A DNA stretch of 6,574 nt, taken from positions 1 through 6,574 of the forward strand of contig DASTWQ010000204.1 of NCBI GenBank assembly GCA_035758545.1, in the 5' to 3' direction. This document shows positions 6,311-6,574 of this stretch, in pieces (positions within the stretch are counted from its first letter, which is position 1; each line of letters starts with the position of its first letter). Both the position numbers and the translations under genes were made by a program. Source of the stretch: JAFDVN01 sp035758545 (GTDB lineage: Bacteria > Acidobacteriota > Holophagae > Holophagales > Holophagaceae). The notes under the pieces are model-generated. The model had not been told where the DNA came from. It ran no database searches and worked only from the letters and a program-made list of their open reading frames with translations.

Positions 6311-6574
6311 TCAGGCCCCTGGGAGCTTCCACCCCGCCGGGAGCACCTCGAAGGCCTCCCGCCGCCCGGCGGACTCCAGGTGCTCGCCGTGGGCCTGCAG
6401 CAGGTCCCGGAGCGTGAGGACGCCCAGCAGGCGGGACGGGTCCTCCGCCGCCGTGACCACGAGCACGTCGGCCCGGGTCTGGGCCATGAGCTCGGCGGCC
6501 TCCCGCAAGGTGCGGTCCGGCGGGATGGCCACCATGACCCGGCGGGCCAGGTCCGCCAGACGGAGGCCGGAAGC
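6311..6574 (-). CDS. CBS-domain protein, C-terminal part (5' end outside window)
   Basis: The minus-strand frame is open to the window edge and ends at TGA 6313-6311, leaving 87 C-terminal residues. The segment starts inside a CBS domain: LADLARRVMVAIPPDRTLREAAELM, then ADVLVVTAAEDPSRLLGVLTLRDLLQAH, the usual strand-helix-strand pattern ending in the G-V-hydrophobic-T-x-x-D motif. After it comes a short charged tail and a Pro/Gly end. CBS domains commonly bind adenosine nucleotides and regulate the protein they are part of. A second CBS domain and a main domain are expected upstream, outside the window. The LTLRDLL-x-AH ending just before a short tail is seen in bacterial CLC chloride channels with C-terminal CBS pairs, but IMP dehydrogenase-like, transporter or stand-alone CBS proteins are also possible. 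The ATG at 6535 is internal to the domain and is not the likely start. Confidence 0.75.
   Translation of the reverse strand, partial: ASGLRLADLARRVMVAIPPDRTLREAAELMAQTRADVLVVTAAEDPSRLLGVLTLRDLLQAHGEHLESAGRREAFEVLPAGWKLPGA

Noticed and set aside
1..6574. Search for CRISPR arrays, tRNA or rRNA genes, insertion sequences, phage or defence genes
   Set aside because: No regularly spaced repeats, tRNA-like structure, transposase or other mobile-element gene was seen; apart from the kinase-apt inverted repeat, the region reads as ordinary chromosomal backbone.

Overview
The window is compact, GC-rich bacterial chromosome (strong preference for G or C at third codon positions). It carries four complete protein genes plus a fifth complete small gene, two genes cut by the window edges, and very short intergenic gaps. 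A NtrY-type sensor kinase, a secreted M3 peptidyl-dipeptidase, SurE, acylphosphatase and Apt indicate a Gram-negative-type cell envelope. The combination and composition would fit Acidobacteriota of the Holophaga/Geothrix group, but Myxococcota or another high-GC deep proteobacterial lineage cannot be excluded from the sequence alone.

Layout. Positions 1-220 (+) hold the C-terminal end of a RimI-like N-acetyltransferase. It is followed after 6 nt by a 694-residue membrane histidine kinase of the NtrY type (227-2311, +). A 136-nt gap between convergent genes contains an 18-bp perfect inverted repeat built from 7-nt tandem units. On the minus strand follows a tight three-gene unit, read from right to left: surE (4045-3290), acyP (3293-2967, overlapping surE by 4 nt) and apt (2960-2448, 6 nt after acyP). 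A 96-nt divergent intergenic region (4046-4141) separates surE from a plus-strand gene for an exported Dcp-type metallopeptidase (4142-6262). A strong 12-bp-stem hairpin (6279-6305) lies between this gene and the convergent 3' end of a CBS-domain protein (6574-6311, -), which is cut by the window edge.

How the genes work together. surE, acyP and apt look like one transcript: SurE releases nucleosides from nucleoside monophosphates, Apt rebuilds AMP from adenine and PRPP, and AcyP hydrolyses acyl phosphates. A shared nucleotide-salvage or housekeeping role is an inference from position. The sensor kinase has no response regulator beside it within the window. The peptidase probably degrades small peptides in the periplasm.

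I did not find a new multi-gene system. The most notable signals are the heptad-built inverted repeat after the kinase gene, a candidate leaderless promoter directly in front of surE, and an acidic insertion in acylphosphatase encoded by a 12-bp tandem repeat.
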